A stretch of 64,000 nucleotides of DNA from Ficedula albicollis (GCF_000247815.1 NC_021680.1:5931431-5995430); one strand, 5' to 3'; counted from the first letter of the stretch, positions 47,336 through 61,609 are shown. Numbers and translations: made by a program. Notes: a model not told the origin generated them from the letters alone.

Positions 47336-47618
47336 CAGAATCCAGACTGGTTTGGGTTGGAAGGAACCTTAGAGCCCATCCAGTGCCACCCCTGCCATGG
47401 GCAGGGACAGCTTCCACTGTCCCAGGTTGCCCCATCCAACCTGGCCCTGGACATTTCCAGGGATCCAGGGGCAGCCACAGCTTCTCTGGGCACCCTGTGC
47501 CAGGGCCTGCCCACCCTCGCAGGGAGCAATTCCTTCACAGCATCCCCTCTAACCCTGCCCTCTGGCAGTGGGAAGCCATTCCCCATTGTCCTGTCAGTCC
47601 AGACCCTTGTAAAGACTC
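47336..47618 (-). mobile_element. CR1 LINE 3' fragment
   Basis: An inverted CR1: CAGAATCCAGACTGGTTTG, CCATGGGCAGGGACAGCTTC, CTTCTCTGGGCACCCTGTG, GCCATTCCCCATTGTCCTG, ending near CCAGACCCTTGTAAAGACTC. Confidence 0.93.
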
Positions 47619-47623
47619 TCTGT

Positions 47624-47729
47624 CCATGTATCCTGAAAGGTTCCTTCTTCCTTGTTCACACACGAGGCACTTTCCCCATGTACCCTGAAAGGTCCCTTCT
47701 TCCTTGTTCACACACGAGGCACTTTCAGA
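47624..47729. repeat. Tandem duplication, 2 x 52 bp
   Basis: CCATGTATCCTGAAAGG and CCATGTACCCTGAAAGG each precede TTCACACACGAGGCACTTTC. It sits directly after the CR1 fragment's inner end. Confidence 0.9.
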
Positions 47730-50133
47730 GCCACTCCACCATGAAAACTCCTCCCAGAGATGCCTGACATGGTGCTGGTGGGATGCACCTATAGTTCCTG
47801 GCAAGGGGATGTTCTCCCACACAGCCTGCCCAGCTCTCCCTGCCAGTCCTAGCCTAAAAACCTCCAGCCACCCCACCTGAGGCAAGTAACAGACCATGTA
47901 AGTGGCTCCATATTCCTGTTGGATGAAAATCCATGCCAATTCCCATGCCAACTTTCTTGTCCCCTGGTCACCAGTTAGGCTTTAGTTCTGCCTTCCAAAT
48001 AAAACTGCTTTATTAAACAGCAGGAGATAATTACAGCAGTGTCAAAGCCTGCTGAAGCACAAACAATGTGAGATTAAGGTGACTGGCGTCAGAAGGAATT
48101 ATGTGTATAAGGAATAAGTGCACTTCTGATTATAAAACTCAAGTATTGATAACCATTTTTCATCTTAATAAGTTTAGCAAAAGGGATATTAATGATGCAG
48201 AAGAAAAAAAGGAGCAGCTTATTAGTGGAAAGTCTGATGTCCTGGTTTGCTTACTTTTTTGTGAATAATTTAATTATAAAAGTTCTTTTTCTCAACCTCC
48301 TACATTTCTCAATGAAGACAAAACAGAGGAAAAGAGTGGGATAAAAATATAAGCTGCTTTGCAGTTACTGAACTTAGAATACTCTGGGTTTGGGTTAGAT
48401 TTTTATAATTCAACTACAGAACAAAAAAAAACGACTTTGAGATTGAGTGAAAGCTTTGATCCTATTTATAAGGAGAAAAAAATGAAAGAAAACTGCTCTA
48501 GTTTTAAAAAAAATATAAAAATGTAGTTTTAACTTGAAAAATATTATGAATCTATAATTCTTGGTTTGGGTTTAAGAGGTAAACTGCCTGTGGTAGCTTC
48601 CCTTGCCCTTTCTTCAACATCATCTAAGCCAATGGAGGCAGAAAGAGAGCCTTTAAAATTTTCCCAACAGTTTAGCCTGTTTAACCTTTTTTTTCCCAAT
48701 GATTTAACCTCTTTTTTCAATCACAGTTTTTCTGTGGTTCCAAGTACACTTTTGCTGGGGGTTGACCCAAGCCAGGAGAGTTGTAATATCCAAAGAGCCC
48801 CATTAACTTGCCTTGACATCTCATTTCCCTCTCTTTAGACGACTCTGTCACTCATGACCCTTCCTCTGCAGCTCAAGCATCTGTCAGAAGCCAGAATCTG
48901 GAATTACCTTATAATAGATATTGAATATGAGTCACTCCTGCCCACCTCTTTTCTCACTGCAAGAAATACCAGTGCTCAGCTCAAACCTCCAGGATGACAA
49001 GTGAGTTTGAAAGCATCACCTTAAATTGGCAGAGTTTTCTCCTGTTGCAGGACAGCAGCAACTGCAGAAATTACTGTGAAATACAGAGAAGAGAAACAGC
49101 ACAGCATAGACCCCTTGGGTTTTATTTCTGTGCTACTTTTCCTCTTGCTAGTGCATCAGGAGGGTTTATTTGGATCTTGCTATCACATGTATTCTGTGAG
49201 TATTTAAATATCCCGTGCATGCAGGGAGCCTGATTCCAGGCAGGATTTATCACATGTATTCTATGAGTATTTAAATATCCTGTGCATGCAGGGAGCCTGA
49301 TTCCAGGCAGGATGCAAACAAGTGGGAATTTCACTCAGCTGACACCACAGAGAGGCTCAGCTCATCAGGGAGAGTCAGGTCAGCTTGGAAGGGGGTTTTG
49401 GATCCATCCCTGTGACAGATTCCCTGCTGCCAGCAGTTAGGATGGTGTGGCACTGAGGCCTTTGACAAAATGACAGCCTCAGAAAACCACCCAAAGCACC
49501 GATTTTCCACAGGTAGAATCTCCCAACCACAGCCCAAATTTTCAGGTTACTCCTAAATAGGGTCAAAAGTTGGGCTTGATGATGCAGGATGGAAACTGGG
49601 CTTCCACTGCCATGGTTTGGCCAAGGAGGATCCATCCCCTCGTCCTCCCCAGGAGAACAGGTCTCAGGACACGTGATTTACATTTCAGTCACACCAGGCT
49701 GCACATTTTCACATTAGAAATGAGAACTGTGGAAGAGGGCTTTAGTATCATTATTTATTAGACAAGTTCCCTGGATTTTTATCATCCATAACTCATGCCT
49801 TGAATGGATTTGCTGCCGATTCCCCTAAGTCATGTACAGAAGGTCCTGGAGTAGAGTGTTTCTAAAATACCATTTTTTAAATTTCACATTTACATGCATT
49901 CCATCTGCACACCGAGAGCATTAAATATCATAAATGTGGAGTTAATGTCTCATTTTTTAAAATTATGTAGTTTTGTAATTACATTAAATGAGGGGATACT
50001 GACTTTTAGAAACTAAATTCCAAGTCTCATTCTATTGCCAAAGCAGCCAGGAATATCTTTAAATAAGTTTATGCTATGGGGACCCTTTAATGATCCATCT
50101 GCTGAAAGTAGAAAGAAGAGGAAAAAGTGGTTG
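47730..50133. other. Unique sequence with a 67-bp duplication
   Basis: About 2.4 kb. At 48238, TGATGTCCTGGTTTGC resembles the terminus of the LTR at 23315 for about 12 bases only, too short to call. No gene was recognised. Confidence 0.45.
49181..49314. repeat. Tandem duplication, 2 x 67 bp
   Basis: TATCACATGTATTCTGTGAG and TATCACATGTATTCTATGAG begin the copies; both continue to CTGATTCCAGGCAGGAT. Two substitutions were seen. Confidence 0.93.
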
Positions 50134-51023
50134 AATCATAGGGAAGGAAACTTCAATTCACCACACATTAATAAAAGCTCAGCTATTGATAATCAGTGAG
50201 TCATTAATGAAGTTTTAGAAAGTTCTATCCATTTACACTTAAGAGCAGGCTGCCAGGAGTTCTCTCCAACGTGGAAAGGGACTTACAGATAGGAACCAAA
50301 CATTTCTTACACAAGTCAATCTTTCATGACTCCTGACCTGGAAACCACTGCAGAAGTCTCAGAAAGTTGTTTAATTTCTCTGTGAATTATTTAATTTTTC
50401 AGTGTTTACCATGTCATGCTCATTTTCACAAGCACAGGGACTGCATGGATACCTGAATCAGAGAATCCTGGAATGGTTTGGGATGGAAGAGACATTAAAG
50501 CCCATTCAGTGTCACCCCAATATCTGTACCCACGTGCAAACACAGCCCTACCTGCACAGACAGGGGTTCAGTACTCGTTATTTGCCCTCCAATGTTTGCC
50601 ATTTGTTGTTTTAATTATCTTTGGCTAGAAACATCTCAGCTGGCTGGCCAAGGAGCAGGCAAGGCCCTGAGGAGAAGGTGGCATGTTTGGAATGACAAAT
50701 GCTCCAGGAAGGCAGAGACTGGTGTGGTGAACACTGCAAAAAAACCACATCTATAATGAAAACCCCAAAACAGAACCCAAAATGTGTGAGAATAATTTGT
50801 CAAACCAGCACAGAACAGTTAATATCTTTAATAGTTATTCTGGACCTAACTTAACAACAACAACAAAAAAAAAAAATGGTGAGAGGTTGAGTACTTTATT
50901 CTTTCTTTTTACAATTGTGAAATATTCAGACAAAAGGTTACCAAGCACTTTGAGCACTGCCAGAGTCAGCTTTTCACCTAAGAGCACCATGGAAACATCT
51001 GACTTACCTGCTTTTACTCTCTC
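50134..51023. repeat. Dispersed ~0.9-kb duplicon, copy A
   Basis: It is nearly identical to 57260-58161 (7.13 kb downstream, same orientation). It lacks 13 bp (TGCCATTTACCCC) present in copy B, between two direct ACCCC repeats, and has one extra base near 50228. It ends at CTTTTACTCTCTC, where an internal CR1 piece takes over. Confidence 0.94.
50454..50518 (-). mobile_element. CR1 LINE 3'-end fragment (in duplicon A)
   Basis: AATCAGAGAATCCTGGAATGG, GGGATGGAAGAGACATTAAAG up to GTGTCACCCC. It was carried along in the duplication; its partner is 57580-57650. Confidence 0.88.
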
Positions 51024-51036
51024 ACCTTCCCTATCT

Positions 51037-51283
51037 CTCAGAGAACAATTCCTTCCCAATAGTCCATCTAACCCTGCCCTCTGGCAGTGGGAAGCCATTC
51101 CCCCTTGTCTTGTCACTCCAGTTCCTGATGAATTGTCCCTCTCCAGTCCCTCTTCAGACCCTGGAAGTCACTGTGAGCTCTCCACTCAGCCTTCCCTTCT
51201 CCAGGCTGACCATTCCCAGCTCTCCCAGCCTGGCACCATAGGGGACATGCTCTTCCAAACCATCCTTCTCCAAGCTACTTTTA
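51037..51283 (-). mobile_element. Internal CR1 LINE fragment
   Basis: GAACAATTCCTTCCCAATAG, CCCTCTGGCAGTGGGAAGCC, CACTCAGCCTTCCCTTCTCC, ending CTTCTCCAAGCTAC. It lacks both the 3' terminus and the 5' part and is nearly identical to 26690-26933. Its left edge is within 15 bp of the end of duplicon A. Confidence 0.9.
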
Positions 51284-51883
51284 TCTGATTTTGCTCAATT
51301 ACATTTTTTTTTTCTCTTGGTATCTGCAGGGTTTACATTAAACCCTCAGTTTTAAATTGCTCATCTCTCCAAGTCTTTGGAGAAAGTCTGGGAACAGTGC
51401 AGGTCTCTATGATTTAGCTAAAATCTGGTTATTGGGGTTAGCACAAGAGTAATTGTTCAGGGTCTGTGGATGACCTTACAATCATTTCAAGTCTGGCACA
51501 TAGGCTCCACTTTAATGGTGCAGCATAACTCTTATGCCGAGTTTATTCTCCAGGTTAACTATAATTCAAATTAAAGGCAGCTACAGGGACTCTGTTCCCT
51601 CTCACTGGGCAGAAGAACCCTTCATTGTGAGGTAAGTGGGCTCTCAGATTTATGGGGAGATTTGCAAAGCAGTAGATTTTCCCCTGATTGCTTCCTGACT
51701 GAAATACATCTTCAGACCAAAAGGGGTTCATGCCATTTAGCAGTGCTGCCATGGCAGAACAGCTTCCTTTGCTGAAACAACGTAGAGATAAGCAACTTTG
51801 ACCGTGAAAAAGAGTTTGGTCATGCTTTAGGTTGTTTCACAACATCCTGTTTGGATTTAAGACTGTCTTTTTGTATTTCATTG
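51284..51883. other. Unique sequence, nothing recognised
   Basis: A T-rich run lies at about 51305-51315; nothing else was seen. Confidence 0.4.
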
Positions 51884-52045
51884 AATCACAGCATATTCTG
51901 AGTTGGAAGAACTCACCAGCATCATGGAGCCCAACCCCTGTGCCAGCACAGACACCCCAACAATCCCACCCTGTGCATCCCTGGGAGGGTTGTCCAAACT
52001 CTCCAGGAGCTCTGGCAGCCTTGAGGCTGTGACCATTCCCTGTAA
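51884..52045 (-). mobile_element. CR1 LINE 3' fragment
   Basis: GAATCACAGCATATTCTGAG, GTTGGAAGAACTCACCAGC, TGTGCATCCCTGGGAGGG, CTCTCCAGGAGCTCTGGCAG. It is the same subfamily as 15187-15715. Confidence 0.88.
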
Positions 52046-52502
52046 TATTTAGGAGAGTCTCAGTTACTTCTCCCTGAAGATGGAGGAGTTGGAAGAAGTG
52101 GTGAATGTTGTCAAGCAGCCTGACTTAATTACGAGTAGCAGGTTTCTTATCCTTACATGTGGATTTTTGCACCTGTATGAAGGTGTGCATGGTCACAGGG
52201 ACAGCCAGGAAAAAAAAGGATAATTCAGCCAAGCTGGTTTTCCTGTATTTGCCAGCTATGAATGTTGAAGCCCTGGAAATTCATGGCTCTGCCAAAGGAT
52301 TCTCATATTGCAGTCAATCTGTAGATAGATCCCTAAAATAACCAGCAGAAGTAACACCCTAATCTGAATAATAATGTAAGCTGAGTAAAGGTATGGAGCT
52401 AAAACTGAAAAGTCTTTGACCTTCAGCTGGAAAAAAGGGCTGAATTTTATGTGTCAGAGTTCAAGAAGTTCCACTATTTAATGGCTGTAGTCACTGAACT
52501 GA

Positions 52503-52625
52503 TCGTAGAATCAGGGAATCTGGGAATGTGTTGAGTTGGAAGGGACCTTAAAGCCCATCCAGTCCCAGCCCTTGCCATGGGTAGGGACACCTTCCACCAG
52601 CCCAGGCAGCTCTAACAAAGCCCAG
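52503..52625 (-). mobile_element. CR1 LINE 3' fragment
   Basis: CGTAGAATCAGGGAATCTGG, GTTGGAAGGGACCTTAAAGC, CCATGGGTAGGGACACCTTC, CCAGCCCAGGCAGCTC, after which similarity fades. Confidence 0.85.
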
Positions 52626-53105
52626 CACAAGCCCTGGGGGCAGGTTGTTGTTGTGTGCACTTCCCTTTTCCCCGTGTCCTCAACACCAGCCTCACTTTCC
52701 CAGCTCCTTCTTTTCCCCTTCTCTTTCTCCTAGTGCTGCTGCACACCTGTCACTGTAATGGCACATACAAAGAAAAACACCCAAACTGAGAGCTGTGGCT
52801 TTGAAGATGAAAGAAGTCCAGGTACCATCACTTGGTACCACAGAGAAATGTAAAAAGCCCAATTAGAAAGCTCAGAAAAAGTTTGTTTCACTGCTGTGAT
52901 GATGTGGGGCATGAGAGCAGAAGGGGCCTGGGCTTCAATAGTAAACAAAAGCAGTTTAATTTTTTTTTTTTAATGAAAGTGCTCTCACTAAAGTTTTACA
53001 ACCTCAAAAACTCTGACATGTTGCACAAAATGATGTGAAGGGATTGTTTTGTCAGGGCCTTACCCACAATGCACTCCATAAAGATGCCTTTAAAAGAGTA
53101 AAAAA

Positions 53106-53108
<3 letters not shown>
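52626..53108. other. Unique sequence, nothing recognised
   Basis: A T11-type run lies near 52959-52971. No gene or transposon was recognised. Confidence 0.4.
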
Positions 53109-53141
<33 letters not shown>

Positions 53142-53164
53142 AAAAAAAAAAAAAAAAAAAAAAA
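53109..53164. repeat. A31 TT A23 homopolymer
   Basis: A near-pure A run interrupted by TT at 53140-53141. No retroposon body was recognised upstream. Confidence 0.88.
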
Positions 53165-53443
53165 GGTTTCAGAGCCCATTTTCTAAGATGTTCAGAGTGT
53201 GAAGTCAGAAGCAGCAGCAGGTAGGCACCACCTGAGGACAGACAGGAATGGACTCAAAGCCCTGCATACAAAAGGGGTTTTTCCACCTGTTTCAGTGGAG
53301 CTGCCCCCAGCAAGCTCTGCTGCTGCTGATCTGCTGCTGGAACAGAGCATTGTCCCACTTGGGATGCACCAGATATACAGTGTCTAATCTTTCCAAATGG
53401 CCGCAGCTCAAAGGCTGGTGCAGACAAAGGAGAGCCTCTTCTT

Positions 53444-53565
53444 GTCCCTTCTCTGTCTGAATTTCTGTAAAGACCATCTCTAAACTGCTTTGTTTCCACT
53501 TTTGTCCCTTCTCTGAATTTCCGTAATTAAAGACCATCTCTAAACTGCTTTGTTTCCACTTGCCT
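53444..53565. repeat. Imperfect tandem duplication, ~65-bp period
   Basis: GTCCCTTCTCTG is followed by GAATTTC and then AAAGACCATCTCTAAACTGC and TTTGTTTCCACTT, twice. The second copy has an AATT insertion before AAAGACC, and the first an extra TCTG. Confidence 0.9.
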
Positions 53566-54519
53566 CCCATTTCTGACCTGGCTTCCCAAAAATATGGGAG
53601 ACCCACTTTTACTGCAGCACTGGAGAGGTTCTAAGTTATTCATGACTTCAGGTTTTCTGAGGAGCAGACAGCAGGCTCAGCACCTGGCAGAATCAGACCT
53701 GTATTTCCCTCAGAGCTGTAGGGGGTTTGTGTGGAGTTTCCAGCTCTGAATAACAAAATAGGTCACTTCAATGCTTTTGCTTAGTTTGCAAGATATTATC
53801 ATCCCACTCCTCTCCTGATATGATCCAGACTGACAGCAAATCAGCAAATTATTATTATTCTTCAGGTTAATTTATACTATTAGTTTGCCTCTTTGTTTTG
53901 TCTTTTTTTTTTTAGGCTTGATTTGTTTTTAAGTTAGGTTATTTCTTTAGAGGAAATAATCTTCTTTTCCACTCTCCTTCATCTGTGCAAGGCACCTCTC
54001 ACAACACCATCATGTTGAAATATTTGAAAAAGATTTGTTGATTTTAAGACCCTAATTAGGACAAGACACAAAACTTCCCTGAATTAATTTCTTTCATCAA
54101 ATCCCATTGAGTATCTAGGGAAAAAAATCCACAAAATTGCACTTTTGGTGTAAATATTTCCTCTGGTATTGAGTCTGCTGCTATCAGCAAGATATTCTAG
54201 TGGGTTTTTACCACAAAATGCAAGACCTTTCCTTTGGCTCTGTTAATATCCTTTGCAGCAGCTCAGTCAACAGAAAAATGAAGGTTACATTTTTATCAAC
54301 TATCTGCCAACTTTGCCTCTTTACTCTTTGCATTATGTATCTTTTATTTCCCCCTCTACCGGCTGAGGTGTCTCTTCCAAATAATTTATAAAGGCAACAA
54401 ATTGCTGTCATGGGGTGATCCTTCCCTGAAAGCATTGCTCAGGTTCCTGAGACCTTGGCCACACCTGTCCAGCTCCAGCTCATGAGTTGATTCTGGCATG
54501 TGCAGGGAAATAAAAACAC

Positions 54520-54674
54520 AGATAATTCTTTGTGGGAGAATCGAGATAATTCTTTGTGGAAGAACTTACCCAACAGTTCTGCACTTGCTCTAATGATTTG
54601 GGGATTCAGATAATTCTTTGTGGGAGAATCTTCCCAAAAGTTCTGCACTTGCTCTAATGATTTGGGGATTCTGG
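54520..54674. repeat. Nested tandem duplication
   Basis: AGATAATTCTTTGTGG occurs at about 54521, 54544 and 54606. The last two are followed by a longer shared block containing AGTTCTGCACTTGCTCTAA and TGATTTGGGGATTC, giving an inner ~23-bp and an outer ~62-bp period. Confidence 0.9.
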
Positions 54675-57127
54675 AACCTTCTAATAGATAATGGGCAGGG
54701 GTTTAAAGGGTGATAGTGACCCAAATATGGCAGGAAATGGCTCATGTGGGGTAGGAACAGTGTGAAATCCGTGTGTCCAAGGATAAAAGTCACATGGCAG
54801 AAACCTTACCATAAAAATCACAGCCCACCTGCTCTGCCTATCCCACTTGATAAATTATAAATGTAATGTTTCTGAGTGGTGTGGTTCTGTTCTTGGGGCT
54901 ATCTCATCCCTAAATTCCCCTGAAACACCATCAGAGAGCATAACACAGCCCTGCTCAAACACCCCCATCCCCAATAAGCCTGCCTTGGTTTGCTGCAGGG
55001 TATGTTTGGGGTTTTGCTTTCTTTATTGTTAAACGCAGTTTCTTTCTTCCAGCTGAGACTGATTGACTAAAAAGCAAGGCAAAACAACAATTCCATAAAC
55101 ATTTCTTAAGCAGTTCCAACTAGAAAGAGCCAAGTTAAAGCATCTTTTAGGAATTTCAACTTCACTCAACTATGAGCAACATGTACAATGCAAAGAAATT
55201 ACCGAAGTGTAAAAGACATTCATCTGAGTAAGTAAATTACAATGGCACTGAGAGCAAACCCGCCTGCAACTTCAATTGTCAAAATCCTTTTCTGCTTTTT
55301 CAGGGTTCCAGCATTAAAGCAGAAAAAGCCAGAGTCAGGCAATAACTCAAGGCAGTCTCCAGAAGCTTTTTTTGCAATACACAGGAAGAGAGATTGGGTT
55401 ATTGATGGGAAAAAAAAAACAAAAAAAAAACAAATTAGGAGAAAGTAGAATGTATCTAGAGAAGTCATTTGCATCCTCTACTGCCTGGTGACAGGGGTGA
55501 TCCTGTCTCTTTTTTCATTCCTTTATCTGCCAGTGTAAATTAATGATTTCACTGATTCCAGTCAGATAATTCCAATGTTTAGAGGTAAAAATGTGTCAGA
55601 CAGAGGAGCTTTCAGATTTCGGAGAATAATTTTATGCTCTGAGAGCCACCTACAGCTATTAACTCTAAAAAGGTTGCAATTTTCAAGTGTCCTTTTTCCT
55701 TGTCTTCCAGTGTAAGAACAAAAAAATGAGGTGCAATATCAAATGCTGCCCTTGTTAGATAAATGTCCCTGCGCTGGCACTGTGACCTCCCTTCCCTATA
55801 TTACTCCACAAGGGACATTTAGGAGCTCTGCAAAACCAGGGCTGAGTTATCCAAGGTGTTACCTGCAGCAATTACCAAGGCTTTAAGGGCAAGTGCTCCA
55901 TAATTCTCTGAGCTGGGAAAGGTGTTTCTGTAAGATAAAATGGCCTGGTTCAGAATATCAGAGGTTATCATGCAGCTGGAATTGTTTTTAATGCCTCACA
56001 TTAGCAGCAGCTGAAGGCTGCAACCCAGCATTTATTGATTTAAAGTAGTGCTGGCAGGGACTGGAGAGCCTTCTAACCCTCCTTTTGTCAATAATCCCCT
56101 CCAGGTCCTTACAGCAGACACCAGACATTTGTGCTCCTCTTCCTCCTCCAGCCTTTGGTGGAGTCATCAACTCAAAATTCATTGAGACAAGAGCTACTCA
56201 TTATTTCTGCTTGTGAAGCATCCTGCATGTGGTGCCCTCAGTGTTCAGGGGTGTATTTCCTGCTGCTGCAAAAATAAATTTGAGGTTTCTCTCCTAGGGT
56301 TGCTGGCTGTTTTGTTGGGATTTCTTTTCCCAGAGAAATGGTGGAGACAATTGCTGCAGACACAGTTGAGTCACTTTAGTCATCAAAAATCCCAGTCTGA
56401 AGTGGAATATTCATTTTAGAGATATTTTAACCTGCTGGCAAAGTCAATTGCAGTGAGTGGATGGCATTTTAAAAGCATTTTTCCTTTGAATTGAAATAAT
56501 TTCTTAAGATAGGAAAGCTGTCTGAATAGCTGCCATCTGCATGGAGTTAACATCCCAGAGAATACATGGAGCCACAGGTGGATGCAGAGATATTTGTTCT
56601 TTTTAGTCAGTGATCCTAATTTTTTCATTTCCCATTTGACCTGTCTTGACTGGCAGCTAAAAATTTCAATTTAAACAACTGGCTGAGATTCATTTGCTAC
56701 GAGTTATAAGTAGGAATAGTGTTCTGATTAGCAATGAAGCTCTCACCCTCTGAAGAATAAAGAGGAATCAGCTTTGAAGGAGGGTATGAATATGTATCCA
56801 ATACCAAAGCTGTCAGACAAAGACCAGATTATTGATTGAAATTGCCTTTGGTTACTTAACACACTTTTAACAAGTTCTGCAGTTTAGAAAAGGGGAAAAC
56901 GTGCTCCAAGTGCTAGTGTGAGGCAGGCAGCAGACATTACACCTACTTTAGGCCTGGTTTACAACCTTGCTATTTTATCTGTGAACATTTTCCCCTTCAC
57001 CCATCACACTGCTGATTTAATACAGAAAATTCACCAGCATAATTTGGTTTGAACACCACAGAATCTGCAAAATAACTGAAAGAGCCTGAAAGAGATAACC
57101 CCAGAGTTCATGAGTTCTCTCTTTGTC

Positions 57128-57257
57128 TGAGTCATTAAGGTAGGAAAAGACGTTTAAGATCACCAACAATCAACACAGCACCAGCATCACATCCAAAATT
57201 AAACCATGTCCTCAAGTGCCACATCCACAAGTTTTTTGAACACTTCCAGACATGATG
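57128..57257 (-). mobile_element. Old CR1 LINE 3' fragment
   Basis: GAGTCATTAAGGTAGGAAAAG, GTTTAAGATCACCAACAATC, AAACCATGTCCTCAAGTGCC, GAACACTTCCAGACATGATG. It is diverged, and its inner end coincides with the left border of duplicon B. Confidence 0.82.
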
Positions 57258-57259
57258 AT

Positions 57260-58161
57260 GATCATAGGAAATGAAGCTTCAATTCACCACACATTAATAA
57301 AAGCTCAGCTATTGATAATCAGTGAGTCATTAATGAAGTTTTAGAAAGTTCTATCCTTTACACTTAAGAGCAGGCTGCCAGGAGTTCTCTCCAACGTGGA
57401 AAGGGACTTACAGATAGGAACCAAACATTTCTTACACAAGTCAATCTTTCATGACTCCTGACCTGGAAACCACTGCAGAAGTCTCAGAAAGTTGTTTAAT
57501 TTCTCTGTGAATTATTTAATTTTTCAGTGTTTACCATGTCATGCTCATTTTCACAAGCACAGGGACTGCATGGATACCTGAATCAGAGAATCCTGGAATG
57601 GTTTGGGATGGAAGAGACATTAAAGCCCATTCAGTGTCACCCCTGCCATTTACCCCAATATCTGTACCCACGTGCAAACACAGCCCTACCTGCACAGACA
57701 GGGGTTCAGTACTCGTTATTTGCCCTCCAATGTTTGCCATTTGTTGTTTTAATTATCTTTGGCTAGAAACATCTCAGCTGGCTGGCCAAGGAGCAGGCAA
57801 GGCCCTGAGGAGAAGGTGGCATGTTTGGAATGACAAATGCTCCAGGAAGGCAGAGACTGGTGTGGTGAACACTGCAAAAAAACCACATCTATAATGAAAA
57901 CCCCAAAACAGAACCCAAAATGTGTGAGAATAATTTGTCAAACCAGCACAGAACAGTTAATATCTTTAATAGTTATTCTGGACCTAACTTAACAACAACA
58001 ACAAAAAAAAAAAATGGTGAGAGGTTGAGTACTTTATTCTTTCTTTTTACAATTGTGAAATATTCAGACAAAAGGTTACCAAGCACTTTGAGCACTGCCA
58101 GAGTCAGCTTTTCACCTAAGAGCACCATGGAAACATCTGACTTACCTGCTTTTACTCTCTC
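57260..58161. repeat. Dispersed ~0.9-kb duplicon, copy B
   Basis: The counterpart of 50134-51023. It has the 13 bp absent from copy A and lacks one base near 57353. On its right the sequence continues into unique CCAACTTTTTACTGC, suggesting B may retain the ancestral right flank. Confidence 0.94.
57580..57650 (-). mobile_element. CR1 LINE 3'-end fragment (in duplicon B)
   Basis: The same fragment as 50454-50518, extended by CTGCCATT, the CR1 continuation missing in copy A. Confidence 0.88.
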
Positions 58162-58248
58162 CCAACTTTTTACTGCTTTGAAGATTTTTAAATTCTCTAT
58201 ACACAGAGAAAACAAGTTTTTCTGTTTTGTTTTTTGGGTGTTTCAGCT

Positions 58249-58304
58249 TGGTTGGTTGGTTGGTTGGTTGGTTGGTTGGTTGGTTGGTTGGTTGGTTGGT
58301 TGGG
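58249..58304. repeat. (TTGG)n microsatellite, ~14 units
   Basis: A perfect tetranucleotide array ending TTGGGTTGC. Confidence 0.95.
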
Positions 58305-59221
58305 TTGCAATTTTTTTGCACTAATTTAGCTGTTCTTGTTTAAAAAAAACAAACAAACAAAAAAAATCACCACTGTTTCTCACAGCACTGCTGGATTGTT
58401 GCTCCTGGGACACATTGAGCCAGACTAATGACTCAAACATAGCATCTAATTTTAGTTCAGCCACAGAATTGCAAGCACCCGAGTTATTAAATCATGGAAC
58501 AGGTGTCCTGAAAGAAGTGTCAGGGTGTGAAAGCCTCAGCACTGTTACAGCCAAAAAAGCCAGCTCAGGTTACTTGGTCTGATCTAGAAATCCAGCTTTG
58601 CCCTCCCTTTCTCTCACCAGCAGCCAAAGGATGGAGCAGAGCTGCCTGAAGTTTGTCCTTTATCATACCTCCAGTAATTGGCTTACCTGGAGATGGAAGT
58701 GCAACATTAGGCACTGTCACACAATTGATCCTGTAGGTTTCTCACTGTTATTTAATAAGATTTTTTTTTTTTTTCTTGGGGGAGATGAAGATTGAAGCCT
58801 GTTAGGTGCCAGCACACAGACACTGCCATGTAAACATCATAAATTAGAGCTCTTTCTTTGAGGAGCTGAAAGACAAAGGCTCAAGGTGTTTGCACAGGTA
58901 ATTATAAAAAAACTGGGATTTATTCAAACAAGGTCTTACAGATAAATCCAAAAGTATATACCCAGCCAGACCATTTGCCTGATAAATGCATCCATCTTCT
59001 AATTTGCCTCTTTTCCTGATGTGGGCTGAACAACCCTTGTGCCTGAGCACATCATCAGTAACCTTGAAAACTAGAAGTCAATATTTGGAAAAAAAAATCC
59101 TTGCACCAAGATGCAGGAAAACTTCAAGCTGGAAATCTCAGCAGGGACACATGCTAGCTGATGACTGGGCATGTTTGACATGTTGTTATTTAAACAGGAT
59201 TAAGCATCCAGAGCAAATGAT
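58305..59221. other. Unique sequence, nothing recognised
   Basis: It has an A/C-rich stretch at 58341-58366 and a T run near 58761-58775. No gene was recognised. Confidence 0.4.

Positions 59222-61609
<2,388 letters not shown>

Larger units (their letters stand above)
53165..57127. other. Unique sequence with two short duplication clusters
   Basis: About 4 kb of AT-rich sequence. It contains the duplications at 53444-53565 and 54520-54674 and an A-rich stretch at about 55411-55432. Frames up to 104 codons have no domain signature. Confidence 0.45.

Noticed and set aside
48238..48255. LTR terminus similar to 23315 (TGTCCTGGTTTG)
   Set aside because: The match is about 12 bases and nothing after it resembles the LTR.
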